In this document: positions 1 through 13,208 of the stretch, piece after piece
Position numbering within the stretch: position 1 is the first letter of the stretch
Layout of the letters: each line of letters starts with the position of its first letter
Source of the DNA: Protea cynaroides
Taxonomy: Eukaryota; Streptophyta; Magnoliopsida; Proteales; Proteaceae
Reading direction: 5' to 3'
Length of the DNA: 64,000 bases
NCBI GenBank assembly: GCA_028583415.1
Contig: CM053272.1
Span: 46,592,685 to 46,656,684 of the forward strand
Program-made: the position numbers and the translations under genes
Notes under the pieces: generated by a model
Databases searched by the model: none
What the model was told of the DNA's origin: nothing
What the model saw: the letters and a program-made list of their open reading frames with translations, nothing else

Positions 1-1799
1 GAAAGAAAAAAAAAATCCAAAAAAAAATTACAGATTAAATATGTATATTGGGAGCAGGGATGCACCATGGACAGAGGAAGGAGGCCTTTGACTCTGCCAC
101 CTTTTTTGCCACTTGACAGTTCCAGATGAGCTCAAAAATTGTGAACTTATCCATGCCATCATCAATTAATGGGTTGATTTTCAATCCAATCCCACATTAT
201 CACATGTTAAATTACTTCAATAAACTCAGTTATTTTTTAAGAACATGAACTGTTGAAAAAAGAGGGATAAAGCCCCATCAACAATGGGCCATATGAATGA
301 TGTAGGTTACCAAATGTGAAATATTACCTACACCCCGGTAACATTCATCCAATGATCTGAATGACCAAAGCACTCTTCAAGGTGGCAACAGTTATCCAAT
401 AAAGATCGAGTGCTTCCTATCTCTGTTAGAGTTGAGGAAGGGACCTCTGGTTTGAAGACTAGGATCTTGTTGTGAAATTTGGATCCCAAGTGCAGATTGT
501 TCTAAAGGTGTACTCAAAGCGTAGGGGAAGTAGTGGGGTTACCAGGGTCCTAAGGATTTAGGATTAGGAAACCTCAATCAAAGCAAGAACCATAGGAAAT
601 AGAAAGCAAAGTCAGCAAACAGAGAATTTTAATTGCTCAACAAAGATCAGTATGATTTGGCTCAAATTCTGGTTGTGTGAACTAACTGTCAAGGGAAACA
701 GTTCAATAAAGTTTGATTGAAAACTTATGGTCACATTCAGAGATATGCAGGTTTCCTTCTTGAAGTAGGAAACTTTAAAACAGACAACCAACCAAATCAA
801 TAGGGTTTTAAACTTCAAAACAGAATTTTAAAGATGAGTTCCAGAATTGAATTAATAGAGAATTCAGCCCAGATCAGAAAACCAGAACTATTACTTCAAT
901 CAGGGTCGATTTAAGAGGAATCCCTGCATAATCAGGAAAACCAGAACCAGAACAAGAAAACAGGATTCGACGAAGGAAAATATAGATTCAGAAACTGAAA
1001 TTAATTGAGGAATGAAACCAGCCAATATGCCAGAATATTGATCAGATATGAGATTTAGATAATCAGAGCACAAAACAGAGAATTTAATGAAGTATACTGT
1101 ATACTTGAAGAAAGACTCTTGAAAGTCAACGAAAAGGTTTCGCCAACAGAACTGAATCTAGAATAAGAGAAGGAAATCAGAGGGCAAACTTAAAGAAGAA
1201 CAGAGCAGAAACTACTAACAGCATATGATTTAATATAGCACTGCAGAAATAAAGAGAATAAGAGAGAAAAGCATGCACAGGTTAGGAAGTGAGAAATACT
1301 TGACATGATTTAAATGAGAAGAATAGAACAAGATAGGGAAAAGTTATGATCAGGAATCCACATGATCTGTGGGTCAGAATCCACCAGTATTCTTGCTGAT
1401 TCCCCAGAAGAAAGTCTGAAAGCCATACCAAAGCTGTATTTTCATTACTAAATTTGTTGGTGCGGCATAGCCCTTATATATGTTTAAATAAAACTTCAAA
1501 GAACAGACTCAAACTAGGTCTAAAACTCCTCCAACCAATAGCTTGCTTTGTAGGTGGTCTTAATTAACTAGAATCCTATAAAATAATAAAGAAAAGTGAC
1601 TGGAATAGATTGGATTTATAGTAACCATATCCAATCCAACTAAAGCAACATTATAATAACAAAATAAAGGGCATAAAGACTCCTCCAGTGAACTCACAAT
1701 CTCTGGTTTCTTGGGTGAACCAGAACTAAATCACATGACCAGAGCTGATCAGCTGAACCCGAAAACTGGTTCAAACCAGGTCCAACCCAAACCGCAGAT
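1..1799. other. Gene-free stretch left of hAT element A
   Basis: I see no coding exon, RNA gene or clear terminal repeat here. The sequence is AT-rich and purine-rich, with many short variants of cagaac/cagaaa between about 830 and 1340, which looks like old repeat DNA. If the mTERF gene to the right has its usual final exon beyond the window edge, this stretch is part of its last intron. I searched by eye for the expected C-terminal mTERF exon on the minus strand and did not find it. Confidence 0.5.
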
Positions 1800-2731
1800 C
1801 ATAGTTGTCAAGGCGATAAAGCGATCCAAGGCGTTCGGGGCCATCCCGGGCGCCTAGGCAACCAAGGCGTTCCCAGTGTATTTTTTTTGAAATATTAATG
1901 CTATATTAATGTTTATATATATGCAATATTCTACATAAATAATCAATATTTAAGACATAACTTAATTAATATGTGAAAACCAACAGACAACAAATAATGA
2001 ATAAAGTATAGGACATAAAAAAAAAAAAATATTTATGACTAACATTTGCGTACTTCTAACAAATTTGACCGGAGCGTAACTCCTTTAATGTAGTTGGAAA
2101 TCAATCAATCTCGAATTCGTTACAAAGCTAGCATAATCAGTTTTCCAATAAATCCTAGATTGCTTAAATCAGAGTTATAATGAAAGAGTTACACTCTGGT
2201 TAAACCTTGTTCGGAGCACGCGAAATGCTGTTTAAAGTCATCCGAATGTAAATTATTTTTTGGTCATCAAAGCAAGAGATTATTTTGATACACTCTTGAT
2301 TTTTAGTGATGTTTTACTATAATAAGATTTATAGAATTTTTATATTTGGAAGTTGAAAATCACCCCCGCACCTAAAAATACGATTTTTGTTCTTGAACTG
2401 AAGGGTAGACTTTTTATCCTTATGGAATTTGAATTTTAGACTATTTTTATTGGATTCAAATGGAGGGATATTTGCTTATTTATGAATAATATCTTAAATA
2501 AATGAAATATAAAATTAAAGAAACAATAAGTACTGCCTGATAAATGTTGTTCTTGCCTAGCCTAATAAATCTTGTGAAGAAAAATCAGAAAAACAAAAAC
2601 ACACATAAGGCCCAAGGCGACCGCCCAGGCATTAGAGCCTGGGCGACCACCTTTTCAACACTAATAAGGCACCCTGGCGCCCAGGCCCTTGGATCATGGC
2701 CGGACGCCTACGCAACGCCTTGACAACTATG
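1800..2731. mobile_element. Non-autonomous hAT element, family A (932 bp)
   Basis: The ends are inverted repeats: the left end reads catagttgtcaaggcg and the right end is its reverse complement (cgccttgacaactatg). The element is flanked by a perfect 8-bp target duplication, ccgcagat, at 1792-1799 and 2732-2739. An 8-bp duplication with CA-starting ends is the hAT signature. Just inside both ends are clusters of GGCG/GCCTAGGC-type GC-rich motifs (about 1811-1872 and 2605-2720) in an otherwise AT-rich body. No transposase reading frame is present; the short open frames over the right end are only the GC-rich repeats read in frame. It lies between the last visible mTERF exon and the window edge, probably in that gene's last intron. 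Confidence 0.88.
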
Positions 2732-3423
2732 CCGCAGATTCTTCTTTTTTTCTTCTTTCTACCAACAGCTAGATACTGCATCAGGGAGGTGGGCAGAAGG
2801 ATTGGTGCTACACTTAGTATTTCTATACCAGGTTCATATATTTGCTTTAAAAATATAGGCACAAAAGAGAGTTCAGCTTTAATAGACAACATACTGTATG
2901 GAAATGTACAGAGTAGAAAATTTGAGAAACACATGGAAGCCAGTAGTGAACTTATTATAAAGCCTACACATATATAAAAGACACTTGTTTTAAAGCATCA
3001 TTGACTAATTAATACGGTTTATATAATGCACATCCATTTAATTTAATAAGCCATCATGGATGAGGATTAATTTTCCATAGACTTCTAATCTACAGCAGAA
3101 AATAATGGCTTTGTTTCATGACATAAAATAAAGGAGGTATCAGGAGTGATCAATATGCATCCATGCATAAACATGTGTATCAATACTAATTCTGTCAATA
3201 CACCTGAACAGTATGATATACTTGGAATTTCTGAATACATGCATATCATGTATCCATAGGCTGACAATGGACACTGATCAGAGCATATCTTCTGTGATAT
3301 AAGGATCCTAACTTGTACCAAAACTAAAAAACTTATACGTCACTCAATTATATAATCTGCGCAAGAGGTTAGAAACCTGTGGGAGATTGCTGAAAAAAAA
3401 AAAACTAAAGAAAAAAGTTGTAC
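2732..3423. other. Intronic or 3' flanking DNA of the mTERF gene
   Basis: AT-rich sequence between hAT element A and the last visible mTERF exon. No exon, RNA gene or repeat boundary was recognised. It directly follows the splice donor of the exon ending at 3424. Confidence 0.45.
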
Positions 3424-5936
3424 CTTGGGAATTCAATGAGATCCTGCAACGGCCTGACCATAGTTCTCCTCAAATAACTGTATTTGGGTCGGAGTACATC
3501 CAAATTGTATTTTAGCAGCATGGGAAAATTGGCAATCATCTCACCAAGCAAATGGAGAGGAATTCCCAGTGAAAGAAGGTACTTCACATTAATCTCAAGC
3601 TTATTATCGATGCTGCACCCCAAGAGTTCTGGTCCCAAAGCTATCACTTTCCCAATATCTCTATTGGTGACTCCAGCTTTTGTAATCAGGAAAATAACCT
3701 GTACAGCATACCCCCACCAGGAAATGGTTAGTATATTTTCAGCAACATATATTCCGAATACATAAGGCAAGAAAAAAGCATCCTAGCAAGGTTTTAAGTA
3801 TCGATATGTATGGTCGATACACACCGATATGTATCTGTATCGCAGGGGGCCGATACGATACCCCGGCGATTCAACTCTCACTTTCTAAAATAGTATGTGT
3901 ACTGCTGCGTATCCACTGTATCAAAACAATACGGATCGATACACAGCGATACACTTTGATACAGCTAAAATTAAATTTCGGATAAAAAAAATATATCAGA
4001 CATTATCGACCAATACGGGTTGATAGTAGTCGATACAAGCTTTAAAATGACTGTTGTCTTCATTTCCTGCTGCTTTTTGCAAACCGGCAGAAAGAGCTTG
4101 TAAGATGATTGGAATTCGACCATTATTTGTAAACCAATCACTCTCTAAACTTTAGGGTTTGGTTATGCATCAAAAAATGACTTAGAAGCAAAGCATCCAA
4201 CTAATTGAAGATTGAAGTTTAATCGATCATTGAAGCAAACCTGTGGGAAAAAGATAACAACTTCCAACTTCGACATGGTATTAGTAATTTAGTATGAATG
4301 TAAGGAACATTTTCCTTCTTAATATTATTTATTATAGTTTTTTTGTGCTTTAACCGATACGCAATACTTTAATCCTTGCATCCTAAGTAATTTTAATTCA
4401 TGTATGGCCACCTAGAACTCTTTTGGTTCTAAAATCAGACCTAAGCATATAGTGATAAAAAAAAGGGGTAAGCCATCAAATCCTTGATAAGCCATCTCTT
4501 TTGAACAAGGAAGTTTCTGTTGAGTGGGGGAAGAGAGTATTGACAATTCTACACAACATATAAATTAACACGGACAAGAATATTCAACAGCGAAAACCCA
4601 TGATTGTTCCAACAAGACCCACGCACAGGTAAAGACATAGTTGTCTTGTTCCCCTGAATGATATGTATAGTGTATCTAGAATTGAAAGCCTAAACACATG
4701 TATGGAAACCAATATGCAGGAAACCATAGGCTAGGGGAGCAACAGAGCAGTCAATAGCTTTTTCACTTGCAATACTAAATTATCTGAGGTTAAAATTTTC
4801 TTAAAAAACATGGATTTACTGAAGAAATGAGACATGCTATAAAAGCAGCACAGACATAGATTGATATACATGAGAATCAGAAGCAGAATAGCCTATGTAT
4901 GAACTTCTGCCTCAGCAGTATTAGAAAGAGGAAACTGTATCCCTTTTAGTTGTTTAAGGACCCAATAGAAGAGTACTCAGTCCTCATTCAATTTTTTTAT
5001 TTCTTTACACAGACCAATATATACCAAAAAAAAAAAATTATGTAAAATATGTCTTCTGTTCTCAGGCTGCAAGCTCCGAATGGAAAATAACTAATGAGTT
5101 GATAGGTCCAATTGATTGTGAGGTTGTGATGAATTAGCAGTAAGCAGCAGGGCAAAAACAATTGATTAACCAAGTCTATATCAGAGTTACACATGAGACA
5201 CCTGGCATGATAAACTTCATTATGGAGTAAAGAAGATCCAGAATTTTAGAATAAATTTGGCATTATGCCAGGTTGGTCTTAAAACCAAACTCTCAGGTGT
5301 AAATTGTGGAATCAACAACCCCAAAACAAAATGAGATATAAGCATCATCCGGTGCTTTTTCGATAAGACTCATTTAGTTATACAATCAACATCTTCATGC
5401 TAGGTAACTTTATATGGTGATTCTAACCTATCAGTCCAGTTTTCTAAACGAAGTAGTAGATCAAGCAAAACCAGATAAATAAAAATAATCAATGAGATTA
5501 TGTCATTAACAGTCAAGTTCTAAACATATTTATTAAAATAATTACCAAATGTCAAAAAGAAAGAGGAGAGGAGCATAAACTATTGAAAAAATTTTCCTTG
5601 TTTTTTGGAGAGCTAAACTGAACTGAATAAAAGTCTGTAAAGAATAAGTAAGAACTTAATGTAGCAATATCAAGATCAAGCTAAACTTTGACCTCAGATT
5701 TGACTTAGTCCACGCAAGCTACAATCAAAGTTCATGGCTAGAGATATAAAATCATCTAAGATTTTTGTACAACAGGAAGTTTCATCGAAAGCCTTGTTGA
5801 AATGGGATATTACAAGATTGACTTATGAGGTCAACACCATATCTTCAACATCCAAAAGATTCATTTTTATGGATAATAATTTCAGTTGACAGAAATATCA
5901 CAAGTCCAAAGATGTATCCGCACATGTAGTTTCTTT

Positions 5937-5968
<32 letters not shown>

Positions 5969-8145
5969 TTGGGGGGGGGGGGGGTGTGTGGTGGCTTTAG
6001 TAATCAAAGTATGTAGTTTTACAAAGAAACTGAAAACAGAAAAAGTAATAAAAAAAGAAACGAGGAACAAACCACTGGGCGGATTTTCTTGTAGAGGCTA
6101 TACGTTAATAAAGGAGGGAACTTGACAAGCATATTGCCAATCGCTTCTTCATGGATACCTATGTCCTGTAAAAAACGCACCTTCACAGTGAAAGAATAAG
6201 ACTTTGTATCAGAAGTGTTGAAATAAAATTTGAAGATGTAAATTGTGGTCGTTATATGATATTCGTATCTCTGTGTGTGGTGGGTACACTAGTGTGCTAG
6301 CCATAAGTTTCCTGTTAAGACACTGCATGCTTCCACCCTGTGAACCACAGTGACTACTTGACTGCTAGGATAGCCATTTGAAAGCATTCTATCTAAGTGT
6401 TATATTGCAACAAGTTCAGTCTTGGTAAAAGTAAAATCTATATTGGCTTCAGGATTGAAAATTTTTCACAAGGCTTCAGGATTTAAAAAATTTCACATAT
6501 TAGTGTACTAGAATGTATATGGCATTAAAAACATACATCACAAGCATAAAAGTATAGTTCGAAAAGAATGTGTACCTTTGGTGCAATTGTTTTCTCCAAA
6601 TCAACACAGAAAACCATTGGTTTCGATGTAAGAATTCTCCTCATACCATCTCGACGAACCCCAAGGTAATACAAGTACTTTACAACGGGCTTCCATCTTT
6701 CCTCAATGCTGCAACCCATCAATTGCGGCTTGAACACCAACAACCGCCCAACATCTTCATTACTAAGGCCAAACTCCTTAAGGTATTGAACCTGAACTAA
6801 AATGTAAAATGTTTCCATTCAATATTTCAAAAACGATGAAGCAAGGGATTCCAACATAATAACAGTTTTCAAGGATCAAGCACCGACGAAATGCAGGCTG
6901 AAGATGATGAGTATATATACCTTAGATTTCATTTCTTCCAGAGTGAAGAAGCCGAGTACCTTGGGATAATCAAAAACCATGGTGCCAAAATCCTTCTCAT
7001 TCATGCCCATATCCAAGTAGAAATTCACACGCAATTTCACTTCTTCCTTGGTGTAACCCAACAGTGGAGGACAGCAGCTAACGACAGACCCCATCCACTC
7101 TCTCCTGACTCCATTGCTCTCTAGATAACAAACAATCTCATCCAACTCTTGGGTGCTGCGCTGCAAAATATTTCCTCCTGCCTTTGCAAGCGTGAAACCA
7201 AGAAATTCGCCCTTCACATGAATATTCTTCAACCACTCAATCTTCTGCCTTATCAACTCGAGATTTTCACAAGACATACAAATGAACTTCCCAATTTGGG
7301 GATACGTCAATGAATTGTGCTTCAACCACCTACAAAAAAGAAGAATGAGCAAGAATGGTGCGTCATCGACATAATAAACATGTGGAGGAGTTTCAAACTT
7401 TGTACCGGATTAGAGGGATGACATTGGAGTTGTGTACGACAGTCTTGGCACGAATGTCGAAGGTGCAGTGGGAGAATTCAGGTAAGCGCTTCAACAAGGC
7501 AGCTTCAATCATGATGTGGTCGACGAAGTCGGGCAACCTAGAGACTAAATTGGTGGAGTAGTTAATACTGAGCTTACCAGCACACATTGCCTCCTTGAAA
7601 ATCTCGGCGGTGTCCTTACGTCGGATTTCAAGTGCCCGCATTAACATGTTATCGTCATCGATGTCGGTGGCTCCTTCTTCCTCAGGCCCCTCACGCGACT
7701 GCAATATGGAGTCGGCAAATTGAGGGGATCTTCTTTTGACAAGGGACATCTCCAGCAGCTTTACTTTCTCTTCCTCCATCATTTCTTCTTCTTCTTCTTG
7801 TCGTAGTTCTGGTATAGTCTGAGCTTCTTCTACATCGTCTCTCGTGGTTAATTGTTCATCAGACAAATGGCGCAAAAGGTGAACAATGGTTCTGCAGGTG
7901 TTGTGCTGTCGGAGAATCTGTTGGTTGCTTCCTCTGTCGTTATCGTCGTCGGACACCTGAATCTTATGATGGAGGAATGAAGCGGAAGGCACGAGGAAGG
8001 GCTTGCGGTGTTGGGTGGTGGTGTTGGAGAAGACGAAGGAGAGTAGATTGGTTTTGTTACTGCAATTCCTGCGACGACGGATGCAGACGGAGTCTTGCAG
8101 GGAGGGCAAGAGCAGCTGCTGCTGGTGTGGCGGGCAAACCAGCAT
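3424..8145 (-). CDS. MTERF2: Chloroplast mTERF-family protein, MTERF2/EMB2219 type, lacking last exon
   Basis: mTERF proteins are helical-repeat nucleic-acid binders that act in organelle transcription and RNA processing. The Arabidopsis MTERF2 mutant is embryo-lethal. Exons (minus): 7406-8145, 6921-7329, 6576-6791, 6073-6180, 3424-3698. All junctions are GT-AG and the phases fit (2,0,0,0,2), giving 582 codons plus two bases. The family member is about 640 aa, so only a C-terminal exon of roughly 50-60 codons is missing, presumably left of the window. Exon 1 has a basic, Ser-rich transit-like start and an acidic stretch near residues 115-130. Exons 2-5 carry the repeated 31-residue pattern with helix-breaking prolines (e.g. 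GMNEKDFGTMVFDYPKVLGF, ALGPELLGCS). I chose the ATG at 8145; the open frame reaches 8175 only through a TTG codon. Two hAT elements sit in or near its introns. Confidence 0.88.
3787..4378. mobile_element. Non-autonomous hAT element, family B (592 bp)
   Basis: Ends are inverted: caaggttttaagtatcg at the left, and a right end whose complement reads caaggattaaagtattgcg. Flanks catcctag (3779-3786) and catcctaa (4379-4386) match at 7 of 8 positions, as expected for an old hAT target duplication. The first 200 bp are crowded with cgatac/gtatcg motifs. It shares ends and internal sequence (ttatgcttt/ttgtgcttt region near the right end) with the 1.5-kb element at 23732-25265. It has no transposase frame and lies inside intron 4 of the mTERF gene. 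Confidence 0.82.
4379..6072. other. Remainder of mTERF intron 4, with a T/G homopolymer tract
   Basis: No exon or further mobile-element boundary was seen. At about 5931-5984 a pyrimidine stretch (tttctttt...T18) runs directly into a run of G then gtgtg. Apparent frames across this tract are low-complexity artefacts. Confidence 0.5.
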
Positions 8146-8186
8146 CTTCACTGTTAACTGAAAAACAAACTTCAAAGAGAGCGAGG

Positions 8187-8193
8187 TTTTATA
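8187..8193 (-). promoter_or_regulatory. Candidate TATA box of the mTERF gene
   Basis: On the minus strand the sequence is TATAAAA, 42-48 bases upstream of the ATG at 8145, followed by a CT-rich patch (ctcgctctctttg) of the kind found near plant start sites. It would imply a very short 5' leader of about 10-20 bases. A splice-acceptor-like tttgtttttcag also lies between it and the ATG, so an upstream leader exon is an alternative. Confidence 0.35.
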
Positions 8194-8480
8194 CTGATAC
8201 CAGAAGTATCAATATCGCTGAACCAACGGTCGAGATCAGTTGGCGCTATGTCCATACATAGTTGATCCTCAGCTGTTGGTGGACTGTCCAGGGTCTGGTG
8301 AGGAATTTTTTTTCCTAAGGAGCTAGTCTCAAGTTGAGCAGTTTCTTCTATCATGATCCAATGGTTGGAGTTATTCCGTCTGCATACTAGCATATTAGTA
8401 TATGTGCGGACTGATTCCAGGGACTGGATCAACAACTTGAGACACCATTGAACTTGAGAAGAGCCGCTTACATCTTTTTT

Positions 8481-9420
8481 CATAGTTCTAATCATGATTT
8501 CAAAAGATAATCAAATACTTTGAGGGGAAGGGGCTAGATCCTCTCCAGTCGAACAACCTCTTTAGTTTGAGGGAAAAGATTGTCTCCAGTCCGTCCAGTT
8601 GTTCAGTCATAGACATACAGACTGGATTCAAAAGACACACCCCCCAATGTATTGGTATGCATATTCTTTGAATCCAGTCTGTCCATTCACGGCTAGATGA
8701 ACTGGAGACAATCTCAATCCTTAGCTTGAGATTGGATGGCCGCAAAGGCAGGAGTAATTTTTTTCCATAGTTCTAATCACGATTTTAGAAGATAACTAAA
8801 TACTACGAAGGGCGGGGGACCTGGATCATCTCCAGTCGAACCACCTCTTTAACTTGAGATCGGATGGCTGCAAGGGCAGTGGCTAGGGAAAAAAATCGTC
8901 TCCAGTCATCCAGTCCATCCATTCGTGGACGATGGACTGGATTTAAAAGACACGCCCCCAATGTATTGGTATTTACATCCAGTCCGTTCGTTCGCGGCTA
9001 AACGAATTGGACGGATTGAAAACGATCTCAATCCAGTGGCTAGGGTAATTTTTTCTATAGTTCTAATCACGATTTCAAAAGATAACTAAATACTTCGAAG
9101 AGAGGGGGACCTAGATCCTCTCTAGTCGAACAACCTCTTCAGCTTGAGATCGGATAACTGCAGGGGCAGAGGCTGGAGAAAATTTTTCCATAGTCCAAAT
9201 CAAGATTTTAGAAGATAATCAAATGCTTCGAAGGGGAGGGGGACCTAGATCCTCTCCGATCGAATAGCCCTTTCAGCTTGAGATCGGATGGCTGCAAGGG
9301 TAGTGGCTGGAGAAATTTTTTTCCATAGTTCTAATCACGATTTCAGAAATTAATACATCGGTAGTTCTATCCAGCCGAACAACCCCTTCACTGGAGATTG
9401 GATGACTGGAGGGTGTCGGC
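8481..9420. repeat. Degenerate tandem repeat array between divergent genes
   Basis: The phrase catagttctaatcacgattt (with variants) recurs at about 8481, 8766, 9055, 9189 and 9324. Each copy is followed by gataa(c/t)(t/c)aaatactt, a G-rich run, (c)tagatcctctccagtcgaac and gagat(c/t)ggatggctgcaagg. Spacings are about 285, 289, 134 and 135 bases, so a basic unit of about 135 alternates with a unit about twice as long. A single diverged copy lies at about 61685. The array occupies the space between the mTERF and AP-3 sigma promoters. Short frames in it are not genes. Confidence 0.8.
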
Positions 9421-9570
9421 TTATATATTAATACATCGGTGTCGGGATTTGAAATTCTTGATGTGGTATAGATATGTATCCTTTGGAAATGCCACATGTC
9501 ATAGTGTAGGGTCCATCTCAAATCAGATATGGCCCACCAAGTAGAATGTCAATTTAGTCGGGATGTATCC

Positions 9571-9578
9571 TATAAATA
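9571..9578 (+). promoter_or_regulatory. Candidate TATA box of the AP-3 sigma gene
   Basis: TATAAATA lies 137 bases upstream of the AP-3 sigma ATG, which would put transcription start near 9600 and give a leader of about 110 bases. Between it and the ATG is a short purine repeat, ggagagc/ggagcgg, at about 9651-9684. Confidence 0.5.
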
Positions 9579-9714
9579 TCGTGGGGGTTCATGGATCATT
9601 CAGGGGCAGAGCAAAAGGATACAGAACAAGGACGGGCAGCTTGGGACCCGGAGCGGAGCGGAGAGCGGAGAGCGGAGAGCGGAAGGCTACTGTGCGATCC
9701 AGATTAGTCAGATT

Positions 9715-12581
9715 ATGATACAGGCGGTGCTAGTAATGAACACGCAGGGCAAGCCCCGTCTTGCCAAATTCTATGATTTTCGGGTTTGCTTTTTAAATCT
9801 TAATTCTATTTTATCATATCTGATTCGCCACACTTTTTACATCTTTTCTCATATTTTATTTTTTGTAATTTTTATGAAGAATTTCATTTTTTTTTTCTTA
9901 TTCAGTCTTGAATAATGTTGCAATAATGGATTTTTCTTGTGAGTTGAATTGGAAGGTTAGCCCCCTGAGAAGCAGCAGGAGCTGATACGGAGCGTTTTTG
10001 GAGGTTGGAATCGGAGCTGTGCTAAATTTAAATCTGGCCATCATTTCAATAATTTGAATCATAAATTGCTTAAGAATTGACTAGTCTTTTGTTGCTTTGC
10101 AGTAGAAGAGACTGATTTTTCGTAGTTATTTTCACTGAAATTATTTATGATGACTAGACTAATCTCTCGATTCGTTTTCCTTTCTCATTCAGTTTTATCT
10201 AGTAGAGCTGAAAATGTGAGCGACTTCATTGAGGCGGATTCTATTTTTGGGCCGGTATGCCATTCTCATATTGACCCTCCTTTTCTTCAGTCATTCTTTT
10301 TGAAGTTACAAACTATTAAAAAATAAATAAAATAAAATAAAGCTGATATTTCTGTGCTGATGAACTCACGATCTCTCCAATACTGTAGTTCATTTTCTCC
10401 TTGAAGCTACATGTAATTCCTCCAGTTTCCAAACAGACCGATCTCTTGCAAAATATGCTAAATAAGTTATTCTTTTATAAATAGTTTTATGCAAATTTAG
10501 TTCTAACAATTTGAATTGAAAGTGAGTTCCAGACTCAATTCACATCTGCCCTTACAATGTTGAATTTCAGAAAATTTAAGTGGCAGCTTACTTTGTTTTC
10601 ACAGTATCTTATAGTCATGACTCATGACATTAAAGCAATCATAGGAACTTTTTCCCCCTTTTGATGCTACATAGTCTTTTATGAGTTTATCCTTCAATCT
10701 GTGGAAATCAATAATTGATATCAACCCATATTGTTTTCTTATTTGTACCTTTTGGGGGGCTAGAAACTTCATGTCTATTTTTTTTTCTTTCTTGTAGGAC
10801 ACACGGTTGGTCTACAAGCACTTTGCAACACTCTACTTTGTTTTTGTGTTCGATAGTTCTGAAAATGAGCTAGCCATGCTTGATCTTATACAAGGTATAT
10901 CTCAGGAACCAAATAATTCATGTTGACATACGCTTAAACCTTATGAGTAAAATATCTCTAGTATTTAAAATGCATATTAGATTTCAAACACTATAACTTC
11001 AAGAAACTACAATGACACGTAGATGTCATTAGGGAGACTACAATAACTACTCATAGACTAAAGAAGGGTTAGATCAGGTCTCTTTAGCAAGAGAATACCC
11101 TAAAGTGCTTCCCCATAAGAGAATCTAAAAGTCCCTTAGGTAAAAAAATCCTCATAGATAAATACTAGGGCATCCAAAGTATCTTGTTCCACTACTAATG
11201 CTTACTGACTTTGGTAGAGGATGTAAAAACTTGGAAACATGAAAGTGAGCTGGAACCTCTATGTTTTCCAGAGGTTTCTTATCTCTTAACAGCATAACAA
11301 ATCTTTGCCTCAAGGAAATCTTGTTTTCTCATGATCATAATGTGTTAGTCAATAGTTTTGACATAGCTGACTGCTGACCATTTATTGAATTGTTACTCTT
11401 TATCATGTGTGTTACTATCATGTGTGTTACTACTCTCATTTCATACTGTCCAGCATGGTAATTGGGAACCTAAATATTTTATGTTCTTTCATGCATGGGA
11501 TGCTGCTCTTCCATTCACACTGTTTGTTCAGTGGCTAGCCATGGCGCTTGACCTACCTGGATACTTTTAATAGTTAAAGATCTTTTCTTATCTTAGTAGT
11601 GGCAGCTAGCTTAATCTTGCGAGTGGTCCAAGTTTTTTGATCCAGATTTGCAAATCAAGATCTGTTGGTTAGTCTGATAAATTGATTTTGGGTGGTGGCT
11701 CACTGCCTTATAGTCTAGCTGAATGAATTGTTGGGCAGTTGGGGCATGTTTCTTTGTGATTAGATGAAGATGATGGACATGTGACCTTATTGCATGTCTT
11801 TCGGTATTTGAAATTGTCGGATGACCTTTTCTTTTAGAAACTAGAAGAACTTTTTTTATTTTTTTTTATTTTTATATTATAGTTGGCGGTTGAGGTACCC
11901 ATAAGACATCATCTTTGTAAAAAAATAGAAAATAAGAGAAGATGAAGAGAATTAATGTGTCTTCCTCTCCTCTTAGCAGTCACTATTTGTAGACAAAATA
12001 AAAGGGATAAAGGGATAGGTCTAGGACTCCACAAGATAAGGAGTCCTTGTTACAAAATAAATACCACATGTCAATATGACAAGGACTCTCATGACTGAAA
12101 GGATAAAGAAAAACAGTCATATTCTAATAAAGAGGCACAGTCATATTCTAATTAAGGAGAAGGGAAATCCGCAAGAGAGTGTGGAGTTCCAATTACATTA
12201 GTAGAGTTAAAAAGGATAAGAGATAAGAAATTAATTCTCTGCTGCCACCTGTCCAATGAGTCAATATCTGTTGGTTTGACCAAGTGAAACCAGCATCACT
12301 CGTCTTCTAATGCTTCTAGAATGGGCCTATTAATGGGCCCATATTCTTCTACGTCTATCGTTGGTTAACAATCTCCATAGTGTTGAGCGCCGAAACAAGG
12401 CTGCCTGAGGACTGGTTATTGTAGCATTCTTTTTGCTGTTTTCACTGTTCTTGCTGCTAAATCATGGAATGCTTTTTTGATTGAGCTCTCTTTGGTTTCA
12501 GTTTTTGTTGAGACACTAGACAAATGCTTCAAAAATGTCTGTGAGCTTGATGTTGTGTTCAATTTCAATAAGGTTATGTCT

Positions 12582-12621
<40 letters not shown>

Positions 12622-13174
12622 TTAACTAATATGTGCCTTTTTTATTGACTCGAATGCTAAGGGGAATAAGAGAAACATGGGAAAGTAGCATCATGCAATC
12701 TTCAGATCCAAGAAAAAGTTTATGTTGGAATTAGGTTTAACTTGACTTGGCCCTATCTTAATTACATGAACTGGCTATAGAATTCTTGTTCCACCTTTCA
12801 CCCATCCCAATCTATCTTTTTCCTTATCTAGCATCTCGTCCATCAACCATGGTCTTATAAAATTCAACCTGATTCATTGACTTCACCAAGCCGTTGAAAC
12901 ACTCGGTTTGCTAAAACCCTGGATGATGGACTTGGATGGTGGGGGCTTGGCCCAACTAAGTCAACTTGGCCTGCTTATATGCGGAACAGATGCAGTTGTT
13001 ATCTTTGATATGCTTTTGGCTTATGCATTCATCATTCTCAATGTTCATTGATCTAGATTTGGTTGGTTCCTTGCAGATGCATACTGTCTTAGATGAAATC
13101 ATATTTGGTGGTCAAATGCTTGAAACCAGCTCTACAGAAGTTATGAAGGCTGTTGAAGAAATCACAAAGTGTGT

Positions 13175-13208
<34 letters not shown>

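Noticed and set aside
2632..2977. Overlapping frames of about 95-100 codons on both strands
   Set aside because: They read through the GC-rich right end of hAT element A and have no protein motif.
3787..4378. Mutator-type element
   Set aside because: First considered because of the inverted ends, but the duplication is 8 bp and the ends begin with CA, which fits hAT better.
5882..6125. Lys-rich and Phe/Gly-rich frames
   Set aside because: They come from the T/G homopolymer tract in mTERF intron 4.
8172..8495. 107-codon minus-strand frame just upstream of the mTERF start
   Set aside because: Splicing it to the mTERF first exon through the visible donor (about 8196) and acceptor (about 8158) gives the wrong frame, it overlaps the TATA-like site, and I recognise no domain.
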